Assembly: GCA_028291845.1 (NCBI GenBank)
Contig: JAQGNM010000046.1
Span: 1 to 11,376 of the forward strand
Reading direction: 5' to 3'
Origin: Massilia sp.
Lineage (GTDB): Bacteria; Pseudomonadota; Gammaproteobacteria; Burkholderiales; Burkholderiaceae_D
DNA: 11,376 nt
Shown: one piece after another, positions 1 to 6,842 of the stretch
Position numbering within the stretch: the stretch's first letter is position 1
How the letters are laid out: each line of letters begins with the position of its first letter
Program-made: the position numbers and the translations under genes
The notes under the pieces: model-generated
Told to the model about the DNA's origin: nothing
What the model saw: the letters and a program-made list of their open reading frames with translations, nothing else
Database searches by the model: none

Positions 1-636
1 CGCCTGGTAGATCGCCATCAGCGGGCCCAGACCCCTCGACACGGTCGGGAACTGCCAGAAGGTCGGCATCAGTTTCGGGTGCGGATACGAGGACAGGCCC
101 TTGCCGCCGACTTCGCGGCGGAAGTTCAAGAGCTGCTCTTCCGACAGCCGGCCTTCGAGATAGGCGCGGGCATAGATGCCGGGCGAGGAGTGGCCCTGGA
201 TGTACAGCAGGTCGCCGCCGTGGGTGTCGGTCGGGGCGTGCCAGAAGTGGTTGAAGCCGATGCCGAGCATGTTGGCCAGCGAGGCGAACGACGAGATATG
301 CCCGCCCAGGTCGCCGTCGGCGCGGTTGGCCTTGACCACCATCGCCATGGCGTTCCAGCGCATCCACGAGCGCAGGCGCTCCTCGTATTCGAGGTTGCCC
401 GGGCAATGGGTTTCCAAGTGGGTGGGAATCGTGTTGACGTATGCGGTATTGCTGGAAAACGGGATGTGGGCGCCACGCCGACGGGCCAGGTCGACCAGGC
501 GCTCCATCAGGTAGTGGGCGCGCTCCGGGCCCTCGTTTTCAATAACCGCTTCGAGCGCTTCGAGCCATTCTTTGGTTTCGAGGGTGTCCGGGTCGTTGGC
601 GGCTTGGGCCGTCAACTGATCGAGTTGAGCTGACAT
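1..636 (-). CDS. aceE: Pyruvate dehydrogenase E1 component, N-terminal part (partial)
   Basis: Thiamine-diphosphate-dependent decarboxylase subunit of the cytoplasmic pyruvate dehydrogenase complex, which converts pyruvate to acetyl-CoA with E2 and E3. The minus strand gives 212 in-frame codons from the ATG at 636-634 to the window edge. The protein starts MSAQLDQLTAQAANDPDTLE and contains the homodimeric-E1 hallmarks GGHISSF (residues 111-117, including the His expected near the cofactor), HGGDLLYIQGHSSPG (139-153) and YARAYLEGRLSEEQLLNFR (155-173), all as in E. coli AceE. A strong Shine-Dalgarno AAGGAGA (complement of 644-650) sits seven bases before the ATG and fixes the start. About 24% of a usual E1 of roughly 890 residues is present; the rest lies beyond position 1. 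It is divergent from folD and has its own promoter at 755-783. No frameshift is seen. Confidence 0.96.
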   Translation of the reverse strand, partial: MSAQLDQLTAQAANDPDTLETKEWLEALEAVIENEGPERAHYLMERLVDLARRRGAHIPFSSNTAYVNTIPTHLETHCPGNLEYEERLRSWMRWNAMAMVVKANRADGDLGGHISSFASLANMLGIGFNHFWHAPTDTHGGDLLYIQGHSSPGIYARAYLEGRLSEEQLLNFRREVGGKGLSSYPHPKLMPTFWQFPTVSRGLGPLMAIYQA

Positions 637-709
637 TGATGCGTCTCCTTGTGGTGGGCGCCCTGCAGGCAGGCGATGAAATTCCACGGCCGGCGGACGA
701 TTATCTGGT

Positions 710-720
710 TTGTATTACAA
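710..720. promoter_or_regulatory. Palindrome TTGTATTACAA, candidate operator in the aceE leader
   Basis: A perfect 11-base odd palindrome (TTGTA-T-TACAA) lies about 30 bases downstream of the predicted aceE start point, a common place for a repressor roadblock. pdh operons are often controlled by GntR-family PdhR regulators. The known E. coli PdhR box is a different sequence, so the assignment to any regulator is only a guess. Confidence 0.3.
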
Positions 721-754
721 GATTAGCTGGATTCACCCCCAAGCTAGTAGGAAC

Positions 755-783
755 ATTCTAACAGTACTTGATCATTATCTCAA
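755..783 (-). promoter_or_regulatory. Probable sigma70 promoter of aceE
   Basis: On the minus strand TTGAGA (complement of 778-783) is followed after exactly 17 bases by TAGAAT (complement of 755-760). Both boxes are close to consensus and lie in the AT-rich part of the intergenic space. Transcription would begin near 748, giving an aceE leader of about 110 bases. This is read from sequence only. Confidence 0.65.
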
Positions 784-831
784 ATGGCGAGATTTGATTT
801 CATAATGTGGGAAATACCTGAATCACCCCTC

Positions 832-846
832 CTTGTGCAGCACAAG
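832..846. promoter_or_regulatory. 15-base perfect palindrome upstream of folD, candidate operator
   Basis: CTTGTGC-A-GCACAAG is a perfect 15-base dyad. It lies about 48 bases before the folD -10 box and about 50 bases behind the aceE -35 box, so it could serve either divergent promoter. A one-base loop makes an RNA hairpin unlikely; a protein-binding site is more natural. The regulator is not identifiable from the sequence. Confidence 0.35.
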
Positions 847-893
847 TATGGAAGACGCCGAAAGCCGGCGGCGCGCGCCATTGGCAAGCGCCT

Positions 894-899
894 TATAAT
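894..899 (+). promoter_or_regulatory. Candidate -10 box of folD
   Basis: A perfect TATAAT lies 32 bases before the folD ATG. The hexamer 17 bases further upstream is GC-rich and does not resemble TTGACA, so the -35 contact is poor or supplied by an activator. The implied leader is about 25 bases, pyrimidine-rich, with no Shine-Dalgarno. Confidence 0.45.
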
Positions 900-931
900 C
901 GCGGTTCCCTTCCCGCTTCCTCCTTACTGAT

Positions 932-1783
932 ATGTCCGCACAATTGATCGATGGCGTCGCCCTTTCCCACCAACTTCGCAGCGAGATCGCCAGCCGCGCC
1001 GCCGCCCTCACCGCGCAGGGCAAGCAGCCGGGCCTGGCGGTGATCCTGGTGGGGGCCGATCCGGCCAGCCAGGTCTACGTGCGCAACAAGGTCAAAGCCT
1101 GCGCCGACGTCGGCTTTCACTCGGTACTGGAGAAATACGAAGCTGAAATGACGGAAGCGGCCTTGCTGGCCCGCATCGCCGCCCTCAACGAAGACCCGGC
1201 CATCCACGGCATCCTGGTGCAGATGCCCTTGCCGCGCCATATCAACCCGCACAAGGTGATCGAAGCGATTTCGACCAGTAAAGATGTCGACGGCTATTCG
1301 GTGCTGTCGGCGGGCGAGCTGATGACCGGCCTGCCGGGCTTTCGGCCGTGCACCCCGTACGGCTGCATGAAACTGATCGAAAGCACGGGCGTCGATTTGC
1401 GCGGCAAGCACGCGGTCGTGATCGGCCGCAGCAACACGGTCGGCAAACCAATGGCGCTGTTGCTCTTGCAAGCGAACGCTACCGTCACCATCTGCCATAG
1501 TGCAACGGAGGATCTCGGTCTGTACACGAAGCAAGCCGACATCGTCGTTGCCGCCGTCGGCCGCCGCAACACCTTGACGGCCGACATGGTCAAGCCGGGC
1601 GCCATCGTCATCGACGTCGGCATGAATCGCGACGATGCCGGCAAATTGTGCGGCGACGTCGACACCGCCGCCGTGCGCGAGGTGGCCTCGTTCATCACCC
1701 CGGTGCCGGGCGGCGTCGGACCGATGACGATCACTATGCTTTTAATGAACACGGTAGAAGCCGCCGAACGCGGCACTACCTGA
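932..1783 (+). CDS. folD: Bifunctional methylenetetrahydrofolate dehydrogenase / methenyltetrahydrofolate cyclohydrolase
   Basis: Cytoplasmic enzyme that interconverts 5,10-methylene-THF, 5,10-methenyl-THF and 10-formyl-THF using NADP, feeding purine and formyl-methionine synthesis. At 283 residues it is the normal family length. Visible motifs are the catalytic YVRNK (Y49 and K53), VQMPLP (96-101) with the folate-contact Gln, KDVDGY (117-122), the NADP loop VIGRSNTVGKP (163-173) and the C-terminal PVPGGVGPMT signature (from 257). The ATG at 932 fits the conserved N-terminus, but there is no Shine-Dalgarno ahead of it; the leader is C/T-rich. The next gene, prlC, follows after 71 bases on the same strand with no terminator, so co-transcription is plausible. 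Function is certain from motifs; the translation-start mechanism is not. Confidence 0.97.
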   Translation: MSAQLIDGVALSHQLRSEIASRAAALTAQGKQPGLAVILVGADPASQVYVRNKVKACADVGFHSVLEKYEAEMTEAALLARIAALNEDPAIHGILVQMPLPRHINPHKVIEAISTSKDVDGYSVLSAGELMTGLPGFRPCTPYGCMKLIESTGVDLRGKHAVVIGRSNTVGKPMALLLLQANATVTICHSATEDLGLYTKQADIVVAAVGRRNTLTADMVKPGAIVIDVGMNRDDAGKLCGDVDTAAVREVASFITPVPGGVGPMTITMLLMNTVEAAERGTT

Positions 1784-1854
1784 TTTGACTGTCGCGCTAA
1801 AAAGACATTGAACTCTTCGGCAGCACATGACTCTGACATTGGAAAGAAACCATC

Positions 1855-3942
1855 ATGAATAACGACCTGATTTCCAACCCCCTGCTGGATTTTTCCGGCC
1901 TGCCCCGTTTCGACGCCATCAAGCCCGAGCATGTGCAGCCCGCTGTGGACAAGCTGATTGCCGACGCCGCCGCCGTGGTCGCCGAGCTCGAGCAGCCATC
2001 AAACAATGTCAACTGGGACAATTTCGTCATCCCGCTGGAAGTGGCGACCGAGCACCTGGGCCGCGCCTGGGGTATCGTCAACCACTTGAATGGCGTCATG
2101 GACACGCCGGAGCTGCGCGCCGTCTACAACGACAACCAGCCGAAGGTGACGGAGTTCTGGACCGCGCTGTCGCAGAACGAGGCGCTGTTCGACAAGTACA
2201 AGCAGTTGAAAGCCAATCCCGACTACGTCAACCTGTCGCCGGCACGCAAGAAAATCATCGACAACGCCCTGCGCGATTTCCGCCTGGGCGGCGCCGAATT
2301 GCCGGCCTCGAAAAAAGAACGTTTCGCCGAGATCCAGGAACAGCACGCCGCGGTCAGCACACGCTTCTCCGAAAACGTGCTCGACGCCACCAACGATTAT
2401 CAATTGGTGGTCGATGAGCTCGCCGACCTGGCCGGCGTGCCCGAAGACGCCGTGCAAGCGGCGCGCGCCGCCGCCGAAGCGGCCGGCAAATCCGGTTATT
2501 TGTTCACCCTGCATTACCCCAGCTATTTTCCGCTGCTGCAATTTGCCCATAAACGCAGCCTGCGCGAAACCATTTATCGGGCCAGCGCCACCAAGGCGTC
2601 CGAAATGGGCACGGTGTTTTCCGAACTGGAAAAGTGGGATAACACCAGCAACATCGCGACCTTATTGAAACTGCGCGACGAGGAAGCCAAGCTGCTCGAT
2701 TACCGCAACTTCGCCGAAGTGTCGCTGGTGCCGAAGATGGCGCAAAGTCCCGAGCACGTCATCGAATTTCTCGAAGACCTGGCCCGCCGCGCCCGGCCGT
2801 ATGCCGAGAAAGACCTGGCGGAACTGCGCGCCTTTGCCAAAGACAATCTGGGAATCGAGCAACTGGAAGCCTGGGATGTCGCTTACGCCTCGGAAAAACT
2901 GCAGGAAGCGCGCTACGCCTTCTCGGCGCAGGAAGTCAAAGAATATTTCCCCGAGCCGAAAGTGGTGTCGGGTCTCTTCAAGCTGGTCGAATCGCTGTTT
3001 TCGGTGGCGATTTCCGCCGATACCGCCGCCGTCTGGCATCCGGATGTGCGTTTCTTCCGCATCGAGCGCGATGGCCAACTGATCGGCCAGTTCTATCTCG
3101 ATCTGTACGCCCGTGCCGGCAAGGGCGGCGGCGCCTGGATGGACGATGCGCGCGGACGGCGCCTGGACCTGGGTGGCACGGTGCAAACGCCGATCGCTTA
3201 TCTCACGTGCAACTTTACTCCACCGGCAACAGTCGATGGCAAGTTGCAGCCGTCCCTGTTCACCCATGACGAAGTGACAACCCTGTTCCACGAATTCGGC
3301 CACGGCCTGCACCACATGCTGACGCAAGTCGATGAAATCGGCGTTTCCGGCATTTCCGGCGTCGAGTGGGATGCGGTCGAGCTGCCGTCGCAGTTCATGG
3401 AAAACTTTTGCTGGGAGTGGGATGTATTGCAGCAACTGACCAGCCACGTAAAAACCGGCGAGCCGCTGCCGCGCGCCCTGTACGACAAGATGCTGGCCGC
3501 GAAAAATTTCCAGTCCGGCATGCAGACCCTGCGCCAGGTGGAGTTCTCCCTGATCGACATGCACCTGCACTACGACTTCGATCCGGCCAGCCAGCAGAGC
3601 GTGCAGGAACTGATCAACGACGTGCGCCAAAAGTTTTCGGTGATGATGCCGCCCGCATTCAACCGTTTCCAACACTCGTTCGGCCATATTTTTGCCGGCG
3701 GCTACGCAGCCGGTTACTATAGCTACAAGTGGGCCGAGGTCTTGTCCGCCGATGCCTACGCCGCTTTCGAGGAAGCGGTGGCGGCCGGCGGCGGCGCTTT
3801 GTCGGAAGACACCGGCAAGCGATTCCAACAAGAGATCCTGGCTGTCGGTGGTTCGCGCCCCGCGCTGGAATCGTTCAAAGCGTTCCGCGGCCGCGAGCCG
3901 AGCATCGATGCCTTGTTGCGCCATAGCGGTATGGGGTCTTGA
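1855..3942 (+). CDS. prlC: Oligopeptidase A (M3 family zinc metallopeptidase)
   Basis: Cytoplasmic thimet-type oligopeptidase that degrades short peptides, including cleaved signal peptides. The protein has 695 residues, as expected for the PrlC/OpdA group. The zinc site HEFGH is at 479-483 (His479 and His483 ligands, Glu480 catalytic), and the third ligand Glu509 lies in VELPSQF. The substrate-binding loop HSFGHIFAGGYAAGYYSYKW is at 607-626, with the conserved Tyr pair. The N-terminal helical cap (about 1-200) has no signal peptide. The start is supported by GGAAAG at 8-9 bases before the ATG. It lies 71 bases after folD and 36 bases before the DUF4124-glutaredoxin gene. No missing key residue or frameshift is seen. 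The M3 assignment is certain; separation from other M3 subgroups (such as Dcp) rests on overall likeness to OpdA. Confidence 0.95.
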   Translation: MNNDLISNPLLDFSGLPRFDAIKPEHVQPAVDKLIADAAAVVAELEQPSNNVNWDNFVIPLEVATEHLGRAWGIVNHLNGVMDTPELRAVYNDNQPKVTEFWTALSQNEALFDKYKQLKANPDYVNLSPARKKIIDNALRDFRLGGAELPASKKERFAEIQEQHAAVSTRFSENVLDATNDYQLVVDELADLAGVPEDAVQAARAAAEAAGKSGYLFTLHYPSYFPLLQFAHKRSLRETIYRASATKASEMGTVFSELEKWDNTSNIATLLKLRDEEAKLLDYRNFAEVSLVPKMAQSPEHVIEFLEDLARRARPYAEKDLAELRAFAKDNLGIEQLEAWDVAYASEKLQEARYAFSAQEVKEYFPEPKVVSGLFKLVESLFSVAISADTAAVWHPDVRFFRIERDGQLIGQFYLDLYARAGKGGGAWMDDARGRRLDLGGTVQTPIAYLTCNFTPPATVDGKLQPSLFTHDEVTTLFHEFGHGLHHMLTQVDEIGVSGISGVEWDAVELPSQFMENFCWEWDVLQQLTSHVKTGEPLPRALYDKMLAAKNFQSGMQTLRQVEFSLIDMHLHYDFDPASQQSVQELINDVRQKFSVMMPPAFNRFQHSFGHIFAGGYAAGYYSYKWAEVLSADAYAAFEEAVAAGGGALSEDTGKRFQQEILAVGGSRPALESFKAFRGREPSIDALLRHSGMGS

Positions 3943-3978
3943 GGCGCCATTCTTAAGGGTCCCGTTTCAGGAGTGGGT

Positions 3979-4623
3979 ATGATTTGCAAGAGAGTCCGCA
4001 AGGTGCGTATTTTTGCGCTGGCGTTGGCGCTGGCCGCCGTGGCCGGCGGCGCCAGCGCGCAGATGTACACCTGGAAGGATGCCAGGGGCGTCACCCATTT
4101 CAGCGACCAGCCGCCGCCGGCCGGCGCGGCCAAAGCGGCGCCGGCCATCAAAACCGTGCCGCGCGCCGGCGCCAGCCAGCCCGCCCTGCCGTATGCCTTG
4201 AACGAAGCGGTCAAGCGCAATCCGGTGGTGCTCTACACCACCTCTTCCTGCACCGCCTGCGACCAGGGCCGCGCCCTGTTGCAGCAGCGCGGCGTGCCGT
4301 TCAGCGAAAAGACCGTCAATTCCAACGAAGACCAGCAAAAATTGAAGGCGGCAGGCAGCGATGCGCGCCTGCCCCTGCTGGTGGTCGGCGGCGCCAGGCA
4401 CATCGGTTTCGAGGCGGTGGCGTGGCAGGAGGCCTTGACGGCGGCGAACTACCCCCTGCAATCGCGCCTGCCGGCTGGCTGGCGCCAGGCGCCGGCGGTG
4501 GCGGCCGCCCCGGCCCCCGCTGCGCAGCCTGCGCCCGAGCTGGTGCAGCAGCCGCCGGCGATGCCGCAAGTCACGCCGCAAAAGCCGCCACCGGAAAACG
4601 CCCCGCCCGGCTTCCGGTTCTAG
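3979..4623 (+). CDS. Secreted DUF4124-glutaredoxin-like fusion protein
   Basis: Probable periplasmic thiol-redox protein of 214 residues. A basic, hydrophobic Sec signal (1-27) ends ASA|Q. It is followed by a DUF4124 motif (MYTWKDARGVTHFSDQPP, 29-46) and a glutaredoxin-like domain (about 80-160). That domain has an active-site pair C91-T-A-C94 after VVLYTTSS, the cis-proline loop RLPLLVVGG (130-138) and a closing GFEAVAWQEAL helix. The last 45 residues are Pro/Ala-rich with no recognisable fold. I chose the ATG at 3979 because AGGAG (3969-3973) stands five bases away; the in-frame GTG at 3973 overlaps that site. It sits 36 bases after prlC. Substrate is unknown. A cytoplasmic glutathione partner is unlikely after export, so an electron donor such as a periplasmic thioredoxin-like protein would be needed (inference). 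Confidence 0.85.
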   Translation: MICKRVRKVRIFALALALAAVAGGASAQMYTWKDARGVTHFSDQPPPAGAAKAAPAIKTVPRAGASQPALPYALNEAVKRNPVVLYTTSSCTACDQGRALLQQRGVPFSEKTVNSNEDQQKLKAAGSDARLPLLVVGGARHIGFEAVAWQEALTAANYPLQSRLPAGWRQAPAVAAAPAPAAQPAPELVQQPPAMPQVTPQKPPPENAPPGFRF

Positions 4624-4702
4624 CGCTGTGTTTTAATGCTGTCGTTTTAATGCTATCTCGATCTCTGTCCATATATAACCGGTCCACCTTCCACAGGCGC
4701 GC

Positions 4703-5128
4703 ATGACCCGTATCGATTTTCATACCAACATCCCCGACAAGGTCGCCTACGCCTGCCGCTTGTCGCGCAAAGCCTTCGCCGCCGGCGGCAAGCTGGTGTT
4801 ACTGGCCGAGGATGCGGCGCAGGCGCAGCAGCTCGATGCCGCCCTGTGGAGCGTCTCGGACACCGATTTTCTGCCGCACGTGCTGGCCGGCGACGTGCTG
4901 GCGACGCAGACGCCGATCATCGTCACCCATGACGATGGCACCGATTTCCCGCACGGCGACATGCTGGTCAACCTGAGCCGCCGCACGCCGCAGCGCCTGG
5001 AGCGTTTTCAGCGCGTCTTTGAAATCATTTCCCTCGATGAGGCCGATGCCGCCGAAGGCCGCAAACGCTATGTCGCCTATAAAAAGCAGTCCTATCCCTT
5101 GACCCATTTCGTTGCAGGCCAGTCATGA
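4703..5128 (+). CDS. holC: DNA polymerase III chi subunit
   Basis: Cytoplasmic accessory subunit of the replicative clamp loader; with psi it links the holoenzyme to single-stranded-DNA-binding protein. The 141-residue product starts MTRIDFHTNIPDKVAYACRL and has the family landmarks of a short alpha/beta fold: LVLLAEDAAQAQQLDAALW (31-49), FLPH (56-59), PIIVTHDD (70-77) and MLVNLSRRTP (86-95). The length is close to the E. coli chi protein of 147 residues. In many proteobacteria holC follows pepA; here it follows the DUF4124-glutaredoxin gene by 79 bases, and pepA is not in the window. Its TGA overlaps the ATG of the next gene (ATGA), which implies translational coupling. The ribosome site upstream is weak (AGGCG). 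Confidence 0.92.
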   Translation: MTRIDFHTNIPDKVAYACRLSRKAFAAGGKLVLLAEDAAQAQQLDAALWSVSDTDFLPHVLAGDVLATQTPIIVTHDDGTDFPHGDMLVNLSRRTPQRLERFQRVFEIISLDEADAAEGRKRYVAYKKQSYPLTHFVAGQS

Positions 5129-5394
5129 GCAATTTCCCATCGTTCGATCCCAGCATTCCGGTACTCACCGAGGTGTTCCAGGAACCTGCGGCAGCGGCCG
5201 CCTCTGCGGTCGACTGGGAGGCGCTCGAGCGGCGTCTGTTCGAACACCTGATGGAAAACATCCACGGCCAGATCGAGTCCGCCGTGGAGCGCGCGATGCA
5301 GCTTGCCATCGGCGACATCCGCAACAGCGTGCGCGGCGCCGTGAAAGAAATCATCGCGCAAGAAATTTCCCGGCTCAAGTCGCCCACGGCCTGA
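5125..5394 (+). CDS. Small hypothetical protein coupled to holC (possibly DUF2486-related)
   Basis: The 89-residue acidic protein starts in the last codons of holC through an ATGA overlap, which is strong evidence that it is real and translated with holC. The first 28 residues (ending about AAAASAV) look disordered and include PSIPVLTEVFQEP. Residues 30-85 are amphipathic helix (DWEALERRLFEHLMENIHGQIESAV onward, broken near the middle), with no membrane segment or Cys. The IPVLTEV stretch and the position after holC recall the DUF2486 family of Burkholderiales, whose function is unknown; this link is from memory and tentative. A role with the chi subunit is only suggested by the coupling. Confidence 0.75.
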   Translation: MSNFPSFDPSIPVLTEVFQEPAAAAASAVDWEALERRLFEHLMENIHGQIESAVERAMQLAIGDIRNSVRGAVKEIIAQEISRLKSPTA

Positions 5395-5474
5395 GCGGCG
5401 CGCTTACAAACTGTTTCTATCTGCGGTGCACGGCCGCGGTACGGCTGCGTTTACCACTTTGCGAAGCAGAAAAA

Positions 5475-5503
5475 TTGTTGTACCGTCTGTCCTTACGTAA
5501 ATT
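5475..5503 (+). promoter_or_regulatory. Candidate promoter of the binding-protein gene
   Basis: TTGTTG (5475-5480) and TAAATT (5498-5503) are separated by 17 bases. They would place the start point near 5510, giving a leader of about 20 bases that carries the GGAGA ribosome site at 5520-5524. The boxes are moderate matches, but an independent promoter makes sense because the downstream gene is likely highly expressed and functionally unrelated to holC. Confidence 0.5.
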
Positions 5504-5530
5504 CTGATCACCAACCTTTGGAGAATGTCC

Positions 5531-6673
5531 ATGCAGTTCACCACCAAGCTGATTCCTCTCGCCATTGCCCTCGCCTTTGCCGGCAGCGCCAGCGCACAAG
5601 AGGTGGTCAAGATCGGTCACGTTGCACCAATCTCGGGCCCGAGCGCCCACTTGGGCAAGGACAATGAAAACGGCGCGCGGATGGCGATCGAAGAGCTCAA
5701 TGCCAAGGGTTTTATGATCAACGGCAAGAAAGTGACGCTGCAGCTGCTGGCGGAAGACGACGGCGGTGACCCGAAACAAGGCACCTCGGTCGCGCAGAAG
5801 CTGGTCGACGCGCACGTCAACGGCGTCATCGGTCACCTCAATTCCGGCACCACTGTCCCCGCTTCGCGTATCTACAACGACGCCGGCATCCCGCAGATTT
5901 CGCCATCGGCCACCATCCCGACCTACACCAAGCAAGGTTTTAAGGGCGCTTTCCGCGTGGTCGCCAACGACAACAAGCTCGGCGGTACACTGGGGCGTTA
6001 CGCGGTCGAAAAGCTGGGCGCCAAGAGCATCGCCGTGATCGACGACCGCACTGCCTACGGCCAGGGTGTCGCCGATGAATTCATCAAGGGCGCCAAGGCC
6101 AAATTCCCGGGCGTGAAAATGGTCGGCAAGGAATTCACCACCGATAAGGCGACCGACTTCACCGCCATCCTGACCTCGATCAAAGCCAAGAAGCCTGACC
6201 TGGTCTTCTTCGGCGGCATGGACTCGGTTGGCGGCCCCATGCTCAAGCAAATGAAAGCGCTCGGCATCACGGCGAAATTCATGGGCGGCGACGGTGTCTG
6301 TACCGAAGCGGTCTCGAAGCTGGCCGGCGACGGCATCGGCGAAGGCACCATGACCTGCGCCGAAGCGGGCGGTGTCGAAGGCGCGCAAGAGAAGGTCATG
6401 GCCGACTTCGTTGCCCGCTACAAGAAGAAATACAACGCCGACGTGCAGATCTATGCACCGTACGTCTACGATGCGGTGATGACGATGGCGACCGCCATGC
6501 AGAACGCCAAGTCCGCCGACCCTGCCAAGTATTTGCCGGAACTGAAAAAAATCAAGTACCAGGGCGTGACCGGCATGATCCAGTTCGACCAGTTCGGCGA
6601 TATCAAGGATGGCGCGTTGACCTTGTTTACTTACAAGGGCGGCAAGAAGACCAAGATCGAAGTGGTGCGATAA
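5531..6673 (+). CDS. Branched-chain amino acid ABC transporter substrate-binding protein (LivK-type)
   Basis: Periplasmic binding protein (Peripla_BP_6 fold) that delivers branched-chain or related amino acids to a Liv-type ABC permease. The 380-residue precursor has a signal peptide of 22 residues (MQFTTKLIPLAIALAFAG, cleavage ASA|Q), then EVVKIGHVAPISGPSAHLGK, the family's first strand and ligand loop. Further family landmarks are GHLNSGTTVPAS, PQISPSATIP, DDRTAYGQG and LVFFGGMDSVGGP. C257 and C276 may form a disulfide in the second lobe. The ATG at 5531 is preferred over the in-frame ATG at 5525, because GGAGA (5520-5524) leaves no spacing for the latter. No permease or ATPase genes are adjacent, so this is an orphan receptor here. 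Exact ligand is uncertain; the gene ends at a strong terminator. Confidence 0.92.
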   Translation: MQFTTKLIPLAIALAFAGSASAQEVVKIGHVAPISGPSAHLGKDNENGARMAIEELNAKGFMINGKKVTLQLLAEDDGGDPKQGTSVAQKLVDAHVNGVIGHLNSGTTVPASRIYNDAGIPQISPSATIPTYTKQGFKGAFRVVANDNKLGGTLGRYAVEKLGAKSIAVIDDRTAYGQGVADEFIKGAKAKFPGVKMVGKEFTTDKATDFTAILTSIKAKKPDLVFFGGMDSVGGPMLKQMKALGITAKFMGGDGVCTEAVSKLAGDGIGEGTMTCAEAGGVEGAQEKVMADFVARYKKKYNADVQIYAPYVYDAVMTMATAMQNAKSADPAKYLPELKKIKYQGVTGMIQFDQFGDIKDGALTLFTYKGGKKTKIEVVR

Positions 6674-6676
6674 TTT

Positions 6677-6830
6677 GGGGGGACTGGCGCCGTAGGTGCC
6701 TGTCCCATGTTTGAGTTGCGACAGAGAATAAAAAAAGCCGGGACGCATGCGTGCCGGCTTTTTCATTTTTTGCTTCCGTTCGAGCATGGGACAGGCACCT
6801 GCGGTCCGAACGCGGCCCGGCCAGTCCCCC
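6677..6830. repeat. Paired inverted REP-like repeat (doublet 1)
   Basis: The left arm (GGGGGACTGGC at 6678-6688, then GGTGCCTGTCCCATG at 6695-6709) is inverted in the right arm (CATGGGACAGGCACC at 6785-6799, then GCCAGTCCCCC at 6820-6830). The left arm is itself an imperfect hairpin: GGGAC-T-GGC pairs with GCC-T-GTCCC around a short loop. In the right arm the two halves are 20 bases apart rather than 6. The 75-base centre holds the terminator at 6731-6763. It begins four bases after the binding-protein stop and ends 12 bases before the cytochrome c stop. A near-identical arm recurs at 9495-9524. Family name is not assigned; a REP/REPIN-type element is the inference. Confidence 0.85.
6731..6763. 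terminator. Bidirectional rho-independent terminator between convergent genes
   Basis: The stem GCCGG (6737-6741) pairs with CCGGC (6754-6758) around the perfect palindrome ACGCATGCGT (6743-6752), with one G/G mismatch between the two stem blocks. A-tract 6731-6736 and T-tract 6759-6763 flank it, so either strand gives a hairpin followed by a U run. It serves the binding-protein gene (+) and the cytochrome gene (-). Confidence 0.9.
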
Positions 6831-6842
6831 TACTGCCCGCTA

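Noticed and set aside
893..1534. Minus-strand open frame of 213 codons opposite folD
   Set aside because: The plus strand carries all FolD motifs; this frame has the composition of an antisense shadow.
2662..3924. Minus-strand open frame of 420 codons opposite prlC
   Set aside because: Antisense mirror of the peptidase frame; His/Gln/Arg-rich composition with no motifs.
3973..3975. In-frame GTG as start of the DUF4124-glutaredoxin gene
   Set aside because: It overlaps the AGGAG ribosome site; the ATG at 3979 has correct spacing and a clean signal peptide.
4630..4654. Tandem copy of GTTTTAATGCT with a 14-base period before holC
   Set aside because: Only two units, 11 bases each, with no further structure; likely a local slippage event.
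4671..4679. ATATATAAC as a -10 box for holC
   Set aside because: No acceptable -35 hexamer at 16-18 bases upstream, and holC is probably expressed from upstream genes.
5417..6787. Long minus-strand open frame of 456 codons opposite the binding-protein gene
   Set aside because: It is a shadow of GC-rich codon bias: no ribosome site, no family resemblance, and the plus-strand gene is unmistakable.
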